A DNA stretch of 64,000 nucleotides, taken from positions 1,935,557-1,999,556 of the forward strand of contig NZ_CP130886.1 of the NCBI RefSeq assembly GCF_030622045.1, read 5' to 3'. A program made the translations under genes and the position numbers. Under the pieces are notes generated by a model. The model was not told the origin of the DNA and ran no database searches. It saw nothing but the letters and a program-made list of their open reading frames with translations. Of this stretch, positions 1 to 8,273 are shown piece after piece. Positions within the stretch are counted from its first letter, which is position 1, and every line of letters starts with the position of its first letter. Source of the DNA: Planctellipticum variicoloris (GTDB taxonomy: Bacteria > Planctomycetota > Planctomycetia > Planctomycetales > Planctomycetaceae).

Positions 1-701
1 TAGGTCCCGAATTCTCGCTCCAGATCCAGGAACGCCAGCACCCCGTCGAACGCGGCGTCCCCGTCGGAAAGCTGCTTCTCGGCGGCCTCGATCCGTCGCG
101 TCGCCTCGGCCACCAACTCTTCGCCGAGCCGGTCGAACAGCAGCGCGGCGGCCGCATAGCTGCCGGTGCCGTGATGGTCCTGAACGAGGGTCGCCAGCTT
201 TGCGAAGTCCTTGCGCTTATGCGCCTGCTCGGCGAGCCTGGCGTCCCGGACGAGAGCCTTCATAGTCTTGTCGTCGAGCAGCTTGCCGGATTGATCGAGC
301 TGCTTCGTGAGGAACCCCTGCAGATCGCGCGGCTTGCCGGCATCGCTGTAGAGCAGTTTGCCGTCGGCGCGGACGAAAAACACCGCGGGGATGCCGCTCT
401 CTTCGAACTGGAACGTCTGTCGCAGGTCGGGCCAGTCGCGCGAGGCCGTGTCGACTTTGACCACAAACATCTGGTTCACCAGCGGCTGGAGCGCCGGATC
501 CGACGCCAGCTCCTGCGACATTTCCCGGCAATAGATGCAGTCGACGCTGCCGGCGATGATCAGCGCCGGCTTGCCGGTGGCCTGCATGTTCAGAAACAGC
601 GGCGAAACCGCCGGCTTGCCCCCCTTGCGCACCTGGGCTGATGCTGGTTGCGCACCCATCAGCAGTCCCGCGATCGCCAGCCCCAGTAGTCCGCACCTCA
701 T
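1..701 (-). CDS. Secreted thioredoxin-fold protein (C-terminus cut off)
   Basis: The frame opens with ATG at 701 and is still open at base 1, so the C-terminus lies outside the window. Residues 1-22 look like a signal peptide ending in ASA. A thioredoxin-like domain follows, with a CxxC pair (C55-I-Y-C58, in the context SVDCIYCREM) and a cis-proline loop at SGIPAVFFV, so the fold is redox-competent. After about residue 150 the chain becomes helical (LAEQAHKRKDF and EATRRIEAAEKQL). The family suggests periplasmic thiol-disulfide exchange or reduction of a client protein, but no partner is visible. The only neighbour, the sugar ABC operon, is transcribed divergently. The fold and export are clear; the client is unknown. 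Confidence 0.8.
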   Translation of the reverse strand, partial: MRCGLLGLAIAGLLMGAQPASAQVRKGGKPAVSPLFLNMQATGKPALIIAGSVDCIYCREMSQELASDPALQPLVNQMFVVKVDTASRDWPDLRQTFQFEESGIPAVFFVRADGKLLYSDAGKPRDLQGFLTKQLDQSGKLLDDKTMKALVRDARLAEQAHKRKDFAKLATLVQDHHGTGSYAAAALLFDRLGEELVAEATRRIEAAEKQLSDGDAAFDGVLAFLDLEREFGT

Positions 702-937
702 GGCAGTCTCCCGACCGATGGAAACAAATATCCAGTTCCGATGAATATGCCATCGACGTTGCATCTGTGCAAGACTTTCGATCCGCCATTCGGATCTGCC
801 ATTGAGCAACGTCGTTCTCGACGTGGGCGATCCTGTCGTCCGATGTTGCGCCTCGCCCCCTTGCGTCACATCGCACCACGCATCAGGATAGTCGCATCTC
901 TTCTTTCTGATTCGACTCCTTTCGATGAGCTTCCGTG

Positions 938-1993
938 ATGTCCACTCCTGCCCCGTCCCGTCGTGAGTTCCTGGAACGCCTGACCCTCGGTTCGACCGCC
1001 CTGGCCGGCATGGGGCTCGCGGGATGCGCCGGTCAGCCTGCTGGGGAAGCCGTCACCGGTTCTGGCGGCGGCCAGAAGCCCCTCAGGGCCTGCTTTTCGA
1101 ACGCCGGGCTGCAGAGTACCTGGTGTACCCAGGGAAAGCGGACGGCGGAGCTGTGGGGCAAGCTGCTCAATGTCGAAATCGAATGGGTCGACGGCGAATT
1201 CGACCCCGAACGGCAGCGGAACAAGATCGACCTGATCGCCGGGCAGAACTTCGATTTCTGCTGCTTCCAGGCGGTGCAGATCGACTCGCTTGTCGAGCCG
1301 GTCAAGCAGCTCAAGGAACGGGGGATTCCGGTCATTTCGATGGATACGCTCGTCGTCGAAATGAGCAAGATGCGCGACGTCGGCGTCTGGTGCGAAGTGA
1401 TGCCCGACCACGTGAAGATGGCCGAAATGAGCGCCGGCTACATGCTGCAGAAGATCGGCGGCAAGGGGAAAGTGATCCACATCGGAGGGCTGAGCGCGCA
1501 CAGCGGCGCCAAGGACCGCGACCAGGGCTTCCGGAATGTCGTCGCGAAGTACCCCGAGGTCGAAGTGGTCGGCGGCGGCGTCCGCTGGTGCGACTGGAAG
1601 AAGGAAAAGGCCCGCGAAACGTTCGAAGCGCTGCTGCAGCAGGAGACGACGCCGATCGCCGGCGCCTTCTTTCACAGCGACGACATGGCCCTGGGCTGCA
1701 TTCCGTCGCTGAAGAATTCGATCCACAAAGACATGGTCGTGGCCGCCGTCGACGGACAGAAGGAAGGCCTCGACGCGATCAAGTCGGGCGATCTCGCCTC
1801 GACCGCCGTCAATCCGGTCTGCCTGATTCACCAGATGGCCCTGATCGTCGGCCAGTTCATCGTCCGCAACAAGGAGGCGATCGAGACCGTGCCCGAGGTG
1901 ATCATCACCCCCGGTCCGCTGGTCACCCGCGACGACCAGCAGACGCTCGACGCGATGTATTACCTCTCGGCGGACGCTCACTGTCTGGTGTAG
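938..1993 (+). CDS. CUT2-family sugar ABC transporter substrate-binding lipoprotein (RbsB-like)
   Basis: This 351-residue protein starts with a Tat-like RREFL segment and a hydrophobic stretch ending in a lipobox-like LAGC, so it is probably an exported lipoprotein. The rest matches the periplasmic-binding-protein type I fold of ribose/xylose importers: an N-lobe containing QNFDFCCFQA, a hinge motif near VISMDTL, GKGKVIHIGG, and a C-lobe FFHSDDMALGC followed by VAAVDGQKEGLDAI. It would deliver a sugar or sugar-like ligand to the ATPase (3014-4537) and permease (4819-5931). GTG at 935 directly precedes the ATG, and either could start translation. The ligand cannot be read from sequence. Unusually, an unrelated gene separates it from the ATPase gene. 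Confidence 0.85.
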   Translation: MSTPAPSRREFLERLTLGSTALAGMGLAGCAGQPAGEAVTGSGGGQKPLRACFSNAGLQSTWCTQGKRTAELWGKLLNVEIEWVDGEFDPERQRNKIDLIAGQNFDFCCFQAVQIDSLVEPVKQLKERGIPVISMDTLVVEMSKMRDVGVWCEVMPDHVKMAEMSAGYMLQKIGGKGKVIHIGGLSAHSGAKDRDQGFRNVVAKYPEVEVVGGGVRWCDWKKEKARETFEALLQQETTPIAGAFFHSDDMALGCIPSLKNSIHKDMVVAAVDGQKEGLDAIKSGDLASTAVNPVCLIHQMALIVGQFIVRNKEAIETVPEVIITPGPLVTRDDQQTLDAMYYLSADAHCLV

Positions 1994-2025
1994 AATTGCG
2001 GCGTGTCCTTTTGTGGAGAAGCAGC

Positions 2026-3024
2026 GTGCCGCCAGTGCAAAGCTCGGAAAAAAACAATCCCGTGATCGACGAAGCCAGGCCGCAGAAAGTCTCTCGCTGG
2101 GCGGCGATCGCCGGCCGGTGGAAGTTCCATGCGGGCGAAGCCGTGTACGGAGAAAGTCCGTTAAGTACGGCTGAGGCAACATTTGAACCACCGGGAATGG
2201 GGGCAGAGTTTGGGATCGCACTGGCCTCAGGGACATTTCGCGACGGACGAATCCGAACTGTCGTCCGGTTGAGCCGTTGCCGCGGCACGACGGCGGGTAT
2301 TCTGTTCGGCTTTCGGAATCGGGGCGAACGCTATTATGCAGCCGGTCTTGGGGGATTCGACCGCGGCTATGGAATTCTGAGCTTTGATCCCGGAGTTGGC
2401 TGGCGATCGGTCACTGCCGAAGGTTCGATTGCCAATTTGTCAGAGAACGAAGATTACACGATGACGCTGAGCTTGGCCGGCCAGTCGGCGACTCTCACCG
2501 TTAATGGCGTTGATGTGATTTCCCAGTACATCCTTCCGGAACCGCTGGAGGGGGCTGGGTTCGGGCTCTTCGCGTTTGGTTCGGCCCCCATGACCTTCCG
2601 GGACACCGAGGTCTCCAGGAGACAGCCGCAGGTCTTCGTGGTGATGCCCTTCAAAGAGCCGTTCGATACGTTCTACAACAAGGTGATCCAGCGAGTTGCC
2701 AAGGCCGAAAAGTTCGACGTGAAGCGAGTCGATGAAATCCAGGGCCCAGGAAACATCCTTGAAGACATCCGTCGACAGATTCAGGAAGCTCACGTCATTG
2801 TTGCGGAAATCAGTTCGCCGAATCCCAATGTGTTCTACGAGGTCGGTTACGCGCACGCGTTGAATAAACCCGTGATTCTGCTGGCTCGTCGGGCCGATGT
2901 CGATCAACTGCCGTTCGACCTCCGTCCCTATCGGGTGATCTTCTACGACGACACGATCGGTGGGAAAAGTGAAGTCGAGCGTGCCTTGAAACTGCATCTG
3001 CGGGCCGTCCTCTATGACAAATAG
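2026..3024 (+). CDS. Jelly-roll domain fused to a nucleoside-deoxyribosyltransferase/TIR-like domain
   Basis: GTG 2026 is preceded by GGAGA at a 6-base gap, giving 332 residues. Residues about 20-195 form a beta-rich LamG/DUF1080-like jelly roll (AGILFGFRNRGERYYAAGL, LTVNGVDVI). Residues about 200-332 match the NDT/TIR-like fold: FVVMPFKEPFDTFYNKVI, then EIQGPGNILEDIRRQI, then IVAEISSPNPNVFYEVGYAH with the conserved Glu in FYE that is catalytic in nucleoside deoxyribosyltransferases, then PFDLRPYRVIFYDD. No signal peptide is seen, so it should be cytoplasmic. Its last 11 bases overlap the importer ATPase gene. Wobble positions look more AT-rich than in the neighbours, which hints at transfer. 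The domain calls are fairly secure; the reaction (N-glycosidic cleavage of a nucleotide?) is inference. Confidence 0.75.
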   Translation: MPPVQSSEKNNPVIDEARPQKVSRWAAIAGRWKFHAGEAVYGESPLSTAEATFEPPGMGAEFGIALASGTFRDGRIRTVVRLSRCRGTTAGILFGFRNRGERYYAAGLGGFDRGYGILSFDPGVGWRSVTAEGSIANLSENEDYTMTLSLAGQSATLTVNGVDVISQYILPEPLEGAGFGLFAFGSAPMTFRDTEVSRRQPQVFVVMPFKEPFDTFYNKVIQRVAKAEKFDVKRVDEIQGPGNILEDIRRQIQEAHVIVAEISSPNPNVFYEVGYAHALNKPVILLARRADVDQLPFDLRPYRVIFYDDTIGGKSEVERALKLHLRAVLYDK

Positions 3025-4537
3025 TCCGTCGTCAGCGGAAGCGCGACCCCTGCTCGACTGTCAGGCCATCACCGTCCGCTACAGCGGCGTGCCGGCGCTG
3101 CAGGACGTCGACTGGGATGTCCGTCCGGGCGAAGTTCACGGCCTCGTCGGCTGTAACGGCGCCGGCAAGAGCACGCTGATGAAAGTCCTCGCAGGCGCGG
3201 TGCCGCATTACGAAGGGCAGATCCGCGTCGACAGCCGCGAAGTCCGGCTGGAGTCGCCGCGCGATTCGCTGAAGCTCGGCATCGCGATGGTCTATCAGGA
3301 GCTGTCGGGTATCGGGCAGCTTTCCGTGGCGGAGAATCTCTGTCTCGGCCGGCAGCCGCTGAACCGCTGGGGGACGGTCGACTGGTCTGCGATGCGCCGC
3401 CGGGCGGAAGAGTGCCTGGCCGAGCTGCAGATTCAAATCGACGTCCGGCGGCGGCTCGATTCCTATCCTCTGGTGATCCGCCAGATGGTCGAGATTGCCC
3501 GCGGCCTTCACAGCGGCGCGCGGATTCTGATTCTGGATGAGCCGACCAGCGCGCTCAGCCTGCCGGAAGCCCGCCGGCTGTTCGAACTGATGGACCGGCT
3601 GCGGCAGCGCGGCGTGGCGATGGTGTTTATCAGCCATTTTCTCGAAGACGTCCTCGCCGTCTGCGACCGCGTCACCACGTTGCGCGACGGTCGGCAGGTC
3701 GATACGCAGCCGGCCAGTGCGCTGACCCGGCATGCGATCATCGAACGGATGGTTGGCAAAGAGGGGGACGCCGCGAATGAAGAAACGGTCGAAGCCACGT
3801 TGCCCTCCCCGTCGGCGGCAGCCAGTCGCCTGGACGTGCAGCACTTCTCACGCTCAGGCCTGTTTGATGACGTGTCCCTCAGTGTGAAAGCCGGCGAATG
3901 CCTCGGACTCTACGGCTTCGTGGGAGCCGGCCATCAGGAACTGGTGCAGGCCCTGGCGGGAGCCGTGACTCCCGAATCGGGGCAGCTTCAGCTCGACGGC
4001 CAGAAACTCCGTACGGGAGATGTTCCGGCGGCGGTCCGGTCCGGCGTGGTGCTGGTGGCGGCCGATCGGGGCCGAACGGTCGCCCGGCATGCGCCGGTGG
4101 CTCACAATGCGACTCTGGCACACCTGTCGCGCACGCTGGGGCGCTGGATCACCCGTCGCCAGGAATACGTCGCCTGCCGGCCGCTGCTGGAGCGGGTCGG
4201 CTGCCGACCGCCGAACCCGGCGCTGAAAGCCGGTTTGCTTTCGGGGGGGAATCAGCAGAAGGTGGTTTTTGCCAAGTGGCTGCTGGGGCCGATCCGCGTG
4301 CTGCTGCTGGAAGAGCCGACGCGCGGCATGGACGTCCATGCCAAATCCGAAGTGATGCAGCTCGCTGCCGAGCAGCAGCGGAGTGGGGCGGCGGTCATCC
4401 TGGCGTCGACCGAACCCGAACTGCTGCTGGCCCACGCAGACCGGATCCTGACGATGTCGCGCGGCCGGATCACGCGCGAATTCCATTCGGGCAAAGTGAC
4501 GCGGCAGGATCTGCTGCATGCGGCGGAGTTATCGTAA
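3014..4537 (+). CDS. Sugar ABC transporter ATP-binding protein with two NBDs (RbsA/MglA/XylG-like)
   Basis: The 507-residue protein has two tandem nucleotide-binding domains, the layout of CUT2 importers. The first has Walker A GCNGAGKST and Walker B ILILDEPTSALS, but its signature region reads YPLVIRQMVEIARGL rather than an LSxxQ form. The second has the degenerate P-loop usual for this family (GFVGAGHQE), a canonical LSGGNQQK signature and LLLEEPTRGMD. It powers uptake together with the permease at 4819 and the lipoprotein at 938. The start lies inside the previous gene (ATGACAAATAG overlap), so the two are probably translationally coupled. Family assignment is firm; the substrate is unknown. 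Confidence 0.9.
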   Translation: MTNSPSSAEARPLLDCQAITVRYSGVPALQDVDWDVRPGEVHGLVGCNGAGKSTLMKVLAGAVPHYEGQIRVDSREVRLESPRDSLKLGIAMVYQELSGIGQLSVAENLCLGRQPLNRWGTVDWSAMRRRAEECLAELQIQIDVRRRLDSYPLVIRQMVEIARGLHSGARILILDEPTSALSLPEARRLFELMDRLRQRGVAMVFISHFLEDVLAVCDRVTTLRDGRQVDTQPASALTRHAIIERMVGKEGDAANEETVEATLPSPSAAASRLDVQHFSRSGLFDDVSLSVKAGECLGLYGFVGAGHQELVQALAGAVTPESGQLQLDGQKLRTGDVPAAVRSGVVLVAADRGRTVARHAPVAHNATLAHLSRTLGRWITRRQEYVACRPLLERVGCRPPNPALKAGLLSGGNQQKVVFAKWLLGPIRVLLLEEPTRGMDVHAKSEVMQLAAEQQRSGAAVILASTEPELLLAHADRILTMSRGRITREFHSGKVTRQDLLHAAELS

Positions 4538-4552
4538 GACAAGACGAAGAGG

Positions 4553-4780
4553 ATTCACCGCGGAGACGCGGAGGACGCGGAGAAAGGCCTGAGATGAGAA
4601 AGAATTCCGGAAAGTGAAAAGTGAGTATTGAGTAGTGATGAGTGCAAAGTCACGGAGAGTGCCATCCACCGTTTAGCGACATCGCTTCCATTTTGCACGA
4701 CTCACTCATCACGACTCACTTTTCGCTCTACTGAGTCTTCTGAGTCATTTCTCCGCGACCTCTGCGTCTCCGCGATGAAA
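4553..4780. repeat. Long imperfect inverted repeat between ATPase and permease genes
   Basis: The left arm (about 4553-4648) and right arm (about 4693-4780) are imperfect reverse complements. TTCACCGCGGAGACGCGGAG pairs with a stretch reading CTCTGCGTCTCCGCGATGAA, and GTGAAAAGTGAG pairs with CTCACTTTTCGC. The loop is about 45 bases. The 281-base gap between the operon genes holds nothing else recognisable. It may be a non-autonomous repeat element or a large RNA hairpin that tunes permease expression. Confidence 0.7.
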
Positions 4781-4818
4781 CTTCCCGATTGACATTTCCA
4801 TAGCCTCTCGAGGACGGC

Positions 4819-5931
4819 ATGACAGCCTCTGCGAAGACTCCCGAGCTGCCTTTGCAGCGGCGTTATGACATCGCCGACTTTGCGCCCTTCATCACGCTGG
4901 CGGTGCTGATGGTCCTGTTCAGCGTGGTGGCGGAGAATTTTCTTTCGCTGCGCACGCTGACGATCATGCTGCAGCAGGGGGCCGTGCTGGCGATCGTCGC
5001 TACCGGGCTGACGTTCGTCCTGCTGGCGGCGGAGATCGATCTTTCCGTGGGCATGGTGGCCCTGCTGGCGGCCTGCCTGTGCGGCGTCCTCTGGGAGCAG
5101 CCCTGGGCTGCCGGGCCGCAATCGCTGGCTGACGGGCCTCCGCCGGTCGTTTCGCTCTGGACTCTGCTGCGAGTTCTCGTGCCGCCTCTACTGCTGGTGC
5201 TCGCGCTTGGGGCCTTGACCGGCGTGCTCACGGTCAGCTCGGGGTTGCCGAGTTTTATCATCTCCCTGGCGATGATGAATATCGCGCTGGGACTGTCTCG
5301 CTTTCTGACCGGCAGCCGGAAGTTCTCCGTGCCGCAGCTGCTGCAGGAACTGGGGAACGGCTCCTGGCAGTTGCCGCTCGGCTTCCGGTGCCCGAAGAGC
5401 GCCGCCGTGGCCGCGGTCGTGCTGCTGGTTGCGCACCTCGTGCTGCAGCATCTGCGGTTCGGCCGGTTTGTCTACATGACGGGAGGGAATCGGGAAGCCG
5501 CCCGGCTGTCGGGTGTTCCCACCAATCGCATCATTGTGGCGTGTCTGTCGATCTCAGCGGTGACAGCGGGGCTGGGGGGCATGCTCAATGCCGGCCGGCT
5601 CAACAGCGTGAGCCTCGATCAGAACGCCGACCTGCTGCTCAACGCAGTCGCCTGTGTGGTCCTCGGAGGGACGAGCCTGTTCGGCGGGGAAGGGGGGATC
5701 GGCCGGACGCTGATCGGCGTGGCGACCTTCATGGTGCTGCAGGTCGGGCTGAATCTGATCAACGTTGTCCGGCTGGTGAAGTCCTGGCCCCTCTCGCCGG
5801 CATGGAAGGAGTGGGCGCTGCAGTCGTCGGTGGTGACGCAGTTCGACATGCTCCGACCCTTCCTGCTCGGCGTGGCCCTGCTGCTGGCGCTGGTGATTCA
5901 GGGACGATTACTGGCCCGGCGAAGAGGATGA
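4819..5931 (+). CDS. Sugar ABC transporter permease (RbsC/XylH-like)
   Basis: This 370-residue, very hydrophobic protein has roughly 9-10 membrane segments and the BPD_transp_2 hallmarks of CUT2 permeases: an N-terminal helix before LRTLTIMLQQGAVLAIVATG, the LLAAEIDLSVG motif, YMTGGNREAARLSGVPTNR (the cytoplasmic loop that contacts the ATPase) and VLGGTSLFGGEGGIGRT. It forms the channel for the importer whose binding protein and ATPase are encoded upstream. It is separated from the ATPase gene by 281 bases holding a long inverted repeat, so its translation may be controlled separately. A strong hairpin at 6087-6125 closes the operon. Confidence 0.9.
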   Translation: MTASAKTPELPLQRRYDIADFAPFITLAVLMVLFSVVAENFLSLRTLTIMLQQGAVLAIVATGLTFVLLAAEIDLSVGMVALLAACLCGVLWEQPWAAGPQSLADGPPPVVSLWTLLRVLVPPLLLVLALGALTGVLTVSSGLPSFIISLAMMNIALGLSRFLTGSRKFSVPQLLQELGNGSWQLPLGFRCPKSAAVAAVVLLVAHLVLQHLRFGRFVYMTGGNREAARLSGVPTNRIIVACLSISAVTAGLGGMLNAGRLNSVSLDQNADLLLNAVACVVLGGTSLFGGEGGIGRTLIGVATFMVLQVGLNLINVVRLVKSWPLSPAWKEWALQSSVVTQFDMLRPFLLGVALLLALVIQGRLLARRRG

Positions 5932-5976
5932 CGGAGTGGAAAGCGGTGGACTGAGAGCGGAAAGCCGGAGAGAAGA

Positions 5977-6025
5977 GCGAGGCGGAGCCTCGCGAAGAGG
6001 CGATCCCAGGCGGAGCCTGGGATCG
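5977..6025. repeat. Two adjacent GGAGCC-core palindromes
   Basis: Two short perfect stems with a GGA loop stand side by side: GCGAGGC/GCCTCGC at 5977-5993 and CGATCCCAGGC/GCCTGGGATCG at 6001-6025. The second shares its core with a palindrome at 37821-37845, suggesting a dispersed REP-like element. They lie in the spacer after the permease gene. Confidence 0.7.
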
Positions 6026-6086
6026 AGCAGGGAATTCAGCGACGGCTGACAAATCGCCAAGAACAAATCACCAAAGACCAATGATA

Positions 6087-6125
6087 AGAGAGCCCCGGCG
6101 ATCCTGGGGATCGCCGGGGCTCTCT
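6087..6125. terminator. Strong hairpin between convergent genes
   Basis: A perfect 17-bp stem (6087-6103 with 6109-6125) encloses a 5-base loop between the converging permease gene and the LTxxQ gene. There is no long T-tract on either side, so this is a terminator-like hairpin rather than a textbook intrinsic terminator. Its placement fits bidirectional termination. Confidence 0.65.
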
Positions 6126-6164
6126 GCTCAGTGGAGCTGGCCCGCACCTGCTGGACGGTTTGTC

Positions 6165-6656
6165 TTACTTGGCTTTCTTCTTTCCCTTGGCGGGCTTGAG
6201 CTTGGCTTTCTGGTCGTCAGTCAGGAAGCTGTGCAGCTTCTCCTTGATCTTGCCCTGGTAGGCGGCGACTTCCTTCTGCGCCGCGTCCCATTCCTTCTTC
6301 TGAGCTTCGGTCAGCTTCAGGGCGGCGTCGACAGCGGCCTTGGCGTCTTTGCCCTTAAGGCCGTCCGCCTTGTTCTTGGCGCCGACTTCCTTGCGGGCGG
6401 CTTTCTGCTCGGCCGTCAGGATGTCGCTCTGCTTCTTCATCAGTGCCTGCAGACCCGGACCCAGCTCCTTCTTGAGGGCGGCGACTTTCTCCTGCTGCTC
6501 CGCGGTCAGTTCGATTTCCTTGGGGAGCTGGAACGCCTGGGCGGCCGGTCCCTGCAGTTCGCCCTTCTTCTTTTTGCCCTTCTCCTGGGCCACACCCGGA
6601 ACGGCCAGTGCGCACACCAGACCGAACGCCACGACGCCACTCAACAGCTTGCTCAT
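6165..6656 (-). CDS. Small secreted helical protein with four LTxxQ-type motifs
   Basis: The start is ATG 6656 with AGGAGAG upstream, giving 163 residues. Residues 1-26 are a clear signal peptide (LLSGVVAFGLVCALAVPGVA). The mature part is Lys-rich and helical, with four copies of an LTxxQ motif: LTAEQQEKV, LTAEQKAAR, LTEAQKKEW and LTDDQKAKL. The last 15 residues are almost all Lys, Pro, Ala and Gly. LTxxQ motifs are typical of the Spy/CpxP class of periplasmic stress proteins, but overall similarity is weak and composition is biased, so I name only the motif. It follows the DUF1501 gene of the sigma-factor module by about 190 bases and may be a separate unit. Confidence 0.7.
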   Translation of the reverse strand: MSKLLSGVVAFGLVCALAVPGVAQEKGKKKKGELQGPAAQAFQLPKEIELTAEQQEKVAALKKELGPGLQALMKKQSDILTAEQKAARKEVGAKNKADGLKGKDAKAAVDAALKLTEAQKKEWDAAQKEVAAYQGKIKEKLHSFLTDDQKAKLKPAKGKKKAK

Positions 6657-6849
6657 CCGAAGTCTCTCCTGGAAAAATGTCCGATCACCGCTAAAAAGAA
6701 GCTCTGAATACCTTCGAAGCCATTTCACCTCAGCAATAGGCAGCCCTGCCTGAGTCAAGGAGAAACGCAGAAGTTGTGAATCTCCGGGGCTTCGCGAAGC
6801 CGCTCCAGCCCCGGTCACCCGTCTGCGCGAATGTCCCCTGAATCTGCGC

Positions 6850-8148
6850 TTACGCGAACAGCTCGGGAATCACGTTGCCGTCTCGCACAATCATCACCGG
6901 CCGCCCGATGTTCGTTTGGTATTCCTTCTTCGGATCGATGCCCAGATTGTGGTAGAACGAAGCCGCCACATCATCCGGCGAATGCCCGTCGCCGACCGGC
7001 CCAAGCCCCTTCTCGTCGCTGGCGCCGATGACCCGGCCCGGCTTCACGCCGCCGCCCGCCATCAGCATGAACATCGCCCGCGCGTAGTGGTCGCGTCCGA
7101 CCCGCTGCGTGTTGATCTTCGGCGTCCGGCCGAATTCGCCCGTTACGAAGACGGCGGTCGATTCCAGCAGACCTTTCTGGTGCAGGCCGTTCAGCAGGGC
7201 CGACAGCCCGGCGTCGAGCGGCGGCAGCAGGTTGTTCTTCAGCCGCGTCCAGCCGTCGTTGTGAGTATCCCAGCCGCCGTTCTGGATCGTGACAAACCGC
7301 ACGCCCGATTCCACCAGCCGGCTGGCCAGCAGGCAGCTCTGACCGAACGGCGTGTCGCCGAACTGCTCGGCAAACGACGGGGATTCGAGGGCCGTGTTGA
7401 AGGCATCCCGCGCCCGCCGGGACGTGATGATGGTATGGGCCTGCTCCGAGAACCGGTCCAGACCATCCAGAAGCTGGCTGTCCTTCTCAACGGCCCGGAA
7501 AGTCTGGTCCAGATCGCTCAGCAGATTCTGCCGCCGTTCAACTTCCGTGACCGTCAGGCCACCGCCGAGCGAAACGCCGCGGACGCTGTAGGGCTGGCCC
7601 GCCTTCGGCGTCGAACCGGTGCTCAGCGCGGCGTAACGAACCCCCAGGTAGCCGGTCTTCTGGGCGGTATTGGGAATCGCCACGTTGGCCGGCAGCTCTT
7701 CCGGCCCGCCCAGTTCTTTGCTGATGACCGCGCCATAGCCGGGGAATTCGAGCGAGGGAATCGGCCGGTTACCGGTATTCACATATTGCGAGCCCAGTTC
7801 GTGAGCCGCCAGCGAATGCGTAATGCCGCGCAGGATGACGAACTTGTCCATGCTCTGGGCAAGCTTGGGCAGGTGCTCGGAGATTTCGATTCCAGGGATG
7901 TTGGTCTGGATCGGGTTGAATTCGCCCCGATACTCCGACGGAGAGTTCGGCTTCATGTCGAACGTGTCGAGGTGCGTCGGCCCCCCCGCGAGATTGATGA
8001 AGATCGCCGACTTCGCCTTCGCGCCGGTCGCTTCCGCCGCCTGCGACCATTGCAGGTAATTGGCCAGCGTCACTGCCGAAGTTCCCAGAACACCCACGCG
8101 GAGGAAATCCCGCCGCTGCATCCCATCACAGGTCCGGTGCACCGCCAT
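6850..8148 (-). CDS. DUF1501 protein (sulfatase-like alkaline-phosphatase fold), Tat-exported
   Basis: This is a 432-residue member of DUF1501, a family abundant in planctomycetes with an alkaline-phosphatase/sulfatase-like fold. Features: a Tat signal (QRRDFLRVG) followed by a hydrophobic stretch, the N-terminal block FINLAGGPTHLDTFDMKP, the mid motif NGGWDTHNDGW, the EFGRTPKIN block and GRDHYARAMFMLMAGGGVKPG. GATCC-rich AAAGGA lies just before the ATG. It is the last gene in the run sigma, anti-sigma, coiled-coil, DUF1549/1553, DUF1501, and pairing with DUF1549/1553 is the usual planctomycete arrangement. The enzymatic activity of the family is not established as far as I know. Confidence 0.9.
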   Translation of the reverse strand: MAVHRTCDGMQRRDFLRVGVLGTSAVTLANYLQWSQAAEATGAKAKSAIFINLAGGPTHLDTFDMKPNSPSEYRGEFNPIQTNIPGIEISEHLPKLAQSMDKFVILRGITHSLAAHELGSQYVNTGNRPIPSLEFPGYGAVISKELGGPEELPANVAIPNTAQKTGYLGVRYAALSTGSTPKAGQPYSVRGVSLGGGLTVTEVERRQNLLSDLDQTFRAVEKDSQLLDGLDRFSEQAHTIITSRRARDAFNTALESPSFAEQFGDTPFGQSCLLASRLVESGVRFVTIQNGGWDTHNDGWTRLKNNLLPPLDAGLSALLNGLHQKGLLESTAVFVTGEFGRTPKINTQRVGRDHYARAMFMLMAGGGVKPGRVIGASDEKGLGPVGDGHSPDDVAASFYHNLGIDPKKEYQTNIGRPVMIVRDGNVIPELFA

Positions 8149-8273
8149 GAGTCAGGATCCTTTCTGAAGTTCGACGGGGAGCTGACCCCGCCCGCTGTTG
8201 TCTGTCGAAAATGATTTCTGGAGTCGAGTGTCTCGGGTTCCGTGCAGGCTGCAAGCGACAGGTTCGCCGGTCA

